From Caldilineales bacterium (GTDB taxonomy: Bacteria; Chloroflexota; Anaerolineae; J102), in the NCBI GenBank assembly GCA_019695115.1, contig JAIBAP010000043.1:1-50730 (forward strand): DNA of 50,730 bases, read 5' to 3'. The number at the start of each line of letters is the position of its first letter. Position 1 is the first letter of the stretch. The notes under the pieces are model-generated. The model was not told where the DNA came from. It made no database searches and saw only the letters and a list, made by a program, of their open reading frames with translations. Below, one piece after another: positions 50,438-50,730 of this stretch. A program made the position numbers and the translations under genes.

Positions 50438-50620
50438 ATGATCGAGATCGTCAGCGAATTCATCATCAAGCCCAAGGCCCAGGCCGAATTCGAGCTGAGC
50501 TATGGCCCCGGCGGCAGCTGGAGCCGGCTTTTCGCCCGGCAACCGGGCTTCAGGGGCATGAGCGTGCTGCGCGAGACGGCAAACCGCCAGCGATACCTGG
50601 TGATCTTTAGTTTCCGCTAA
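50438..50620 (+). CDS. Short antibiotic-biosynthesis-monooxygenase (ABM)-like protein, possibly truncated
   Basis: A 60-residue ORF resembling the first two-thirds of an ABM/dimeric alpha-beta-barrel protein: MIEIVSEFIIKPKAQAEFE, PGFRGMSVLRE and QRYLVIFSF. ABM domains usually have 90-100 residues, continuing with a W(E/D)S-type helix after the YLV strand, and this one stops there. It may be a truncated gene or a genuine short variant. GGAG lies upstream of the ATG. It sits 35 nt after the kinase gene. Confidence 0.5.
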   Translation: MIEIVSEFIIKPKAQAEFELSYGPGGSWSRLFARQPGFRGMSVLRETANRQRYLVIFSFR

Positions 50621-50698
50621 GTGCTGACGTGACAAAGGCGGCTGGATGGTTCATGATTGCAGGAAACCATTCCCACAAGCTCCTGCAAGGAGAGAACC

Positions 50699-50730
50699 AT
50701 GCCAACCGCCGTACGAGAGACTATACAAGT
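50699..50730 (+). CDS. Start of a gene cut by the window edge
   Basis: AAGGAGAG (50687-50694) is followed by ATG at 50699 and the open frame MPTAVRETIQ to the end of the window. The strong ribosome-binding site supports a real gene. Only ten codons are visible, so no function can be given. Confidence 0.5.
   Translation, partial: MPTAVRETIQ

Overview
The window is a dense, high-GC (roughly two-thirds G+C by eye) bacterial chromosome segment with almost all genes on the + strand. The gene content suggests an uncultured member of the Chloroflexota (Anaerolineae/Caldilineales-like). It includes sugar ABC importers with Pro/Thr/Ala-rich lipoprotein linkers, many UroD-family paralogues, and a secreted protease ending in a short FLFYLPLL-type tail. 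This placement is inference; no rRNA or other phylogenetic marker was compared.

Layout. 0.2-8.4 kb: housekeeping genes (alanyl-tRNA editing enzyme, metallo-beta-lactamase-fold hydrolase, TPR membrane protein, phosphoribosyltransferase, prfA followed by prmC, HAD phosphatase, EmrE-like SMR pump, lipoprotein). 8.4-11.3 kb: a fused FAD/Fe-S dehydrogenase. 11.5-17.3 kb: an ABC-2 exporter operon (ATPase, permease 1, permease 2) interrupted by a degenerate higBA toxin-antitoxin pair and a restriction-modification module. The R-M module is bracketed by a 52-bp duplication of the start of permease 2. 17.3-18.5 kb: a second higA remnant and an AT-richer PD-(D/E)xK-type gene. 18.5-21.5 kb: an RtcB RNA ligase whose active-site cysteine is preceded by a 511-residue intein. 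21.5-24.4 kb: a subtilase, a lipoprotein and a coiled-coil zinc-ribbon protein.

24.6-34.7 kb: two adjacent monosaccharide ABC importers. Each has a substrate-binding lipoprotein carrying two tandem ligand-binding domains; in the second the 945-bp duplication is almost perfectly identical. 34.7-41.7 kb: a mutarotase-like protein and four UroD/corrinoid-methyltransferase-family proteins, with a CobW-type metallochaperone among them. 41.9-43.7 kb: a second ABC-2 exporter. 43.8-44.6 kb: a DUF433 gene overlapping a nucleotidyltransferase (candidate toxin-antitoxin). 44.6-50.4 kb: a tightly overlapping sugar catabolic operon (GH31 alpha-xylosidase-like, enolase-superfamily dehydratase, class II aldolase-like, PfkB kinase).

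The most unusual structural theme is non-coding. Nearly every larger gap is filled by short tandem repeats of period 7 (sometimes 8), in several unrelated sequence families. Arrays that follow a gene are mostly purine-rich on the coding strand and often contain its stop codon. Arrays that precede a gene are mostly pyrimidine-rich and end within a few bases of the start codon. In several gaps the two arrays are reverse complements. No tRNA, rRNA or CRISPR array was seen.
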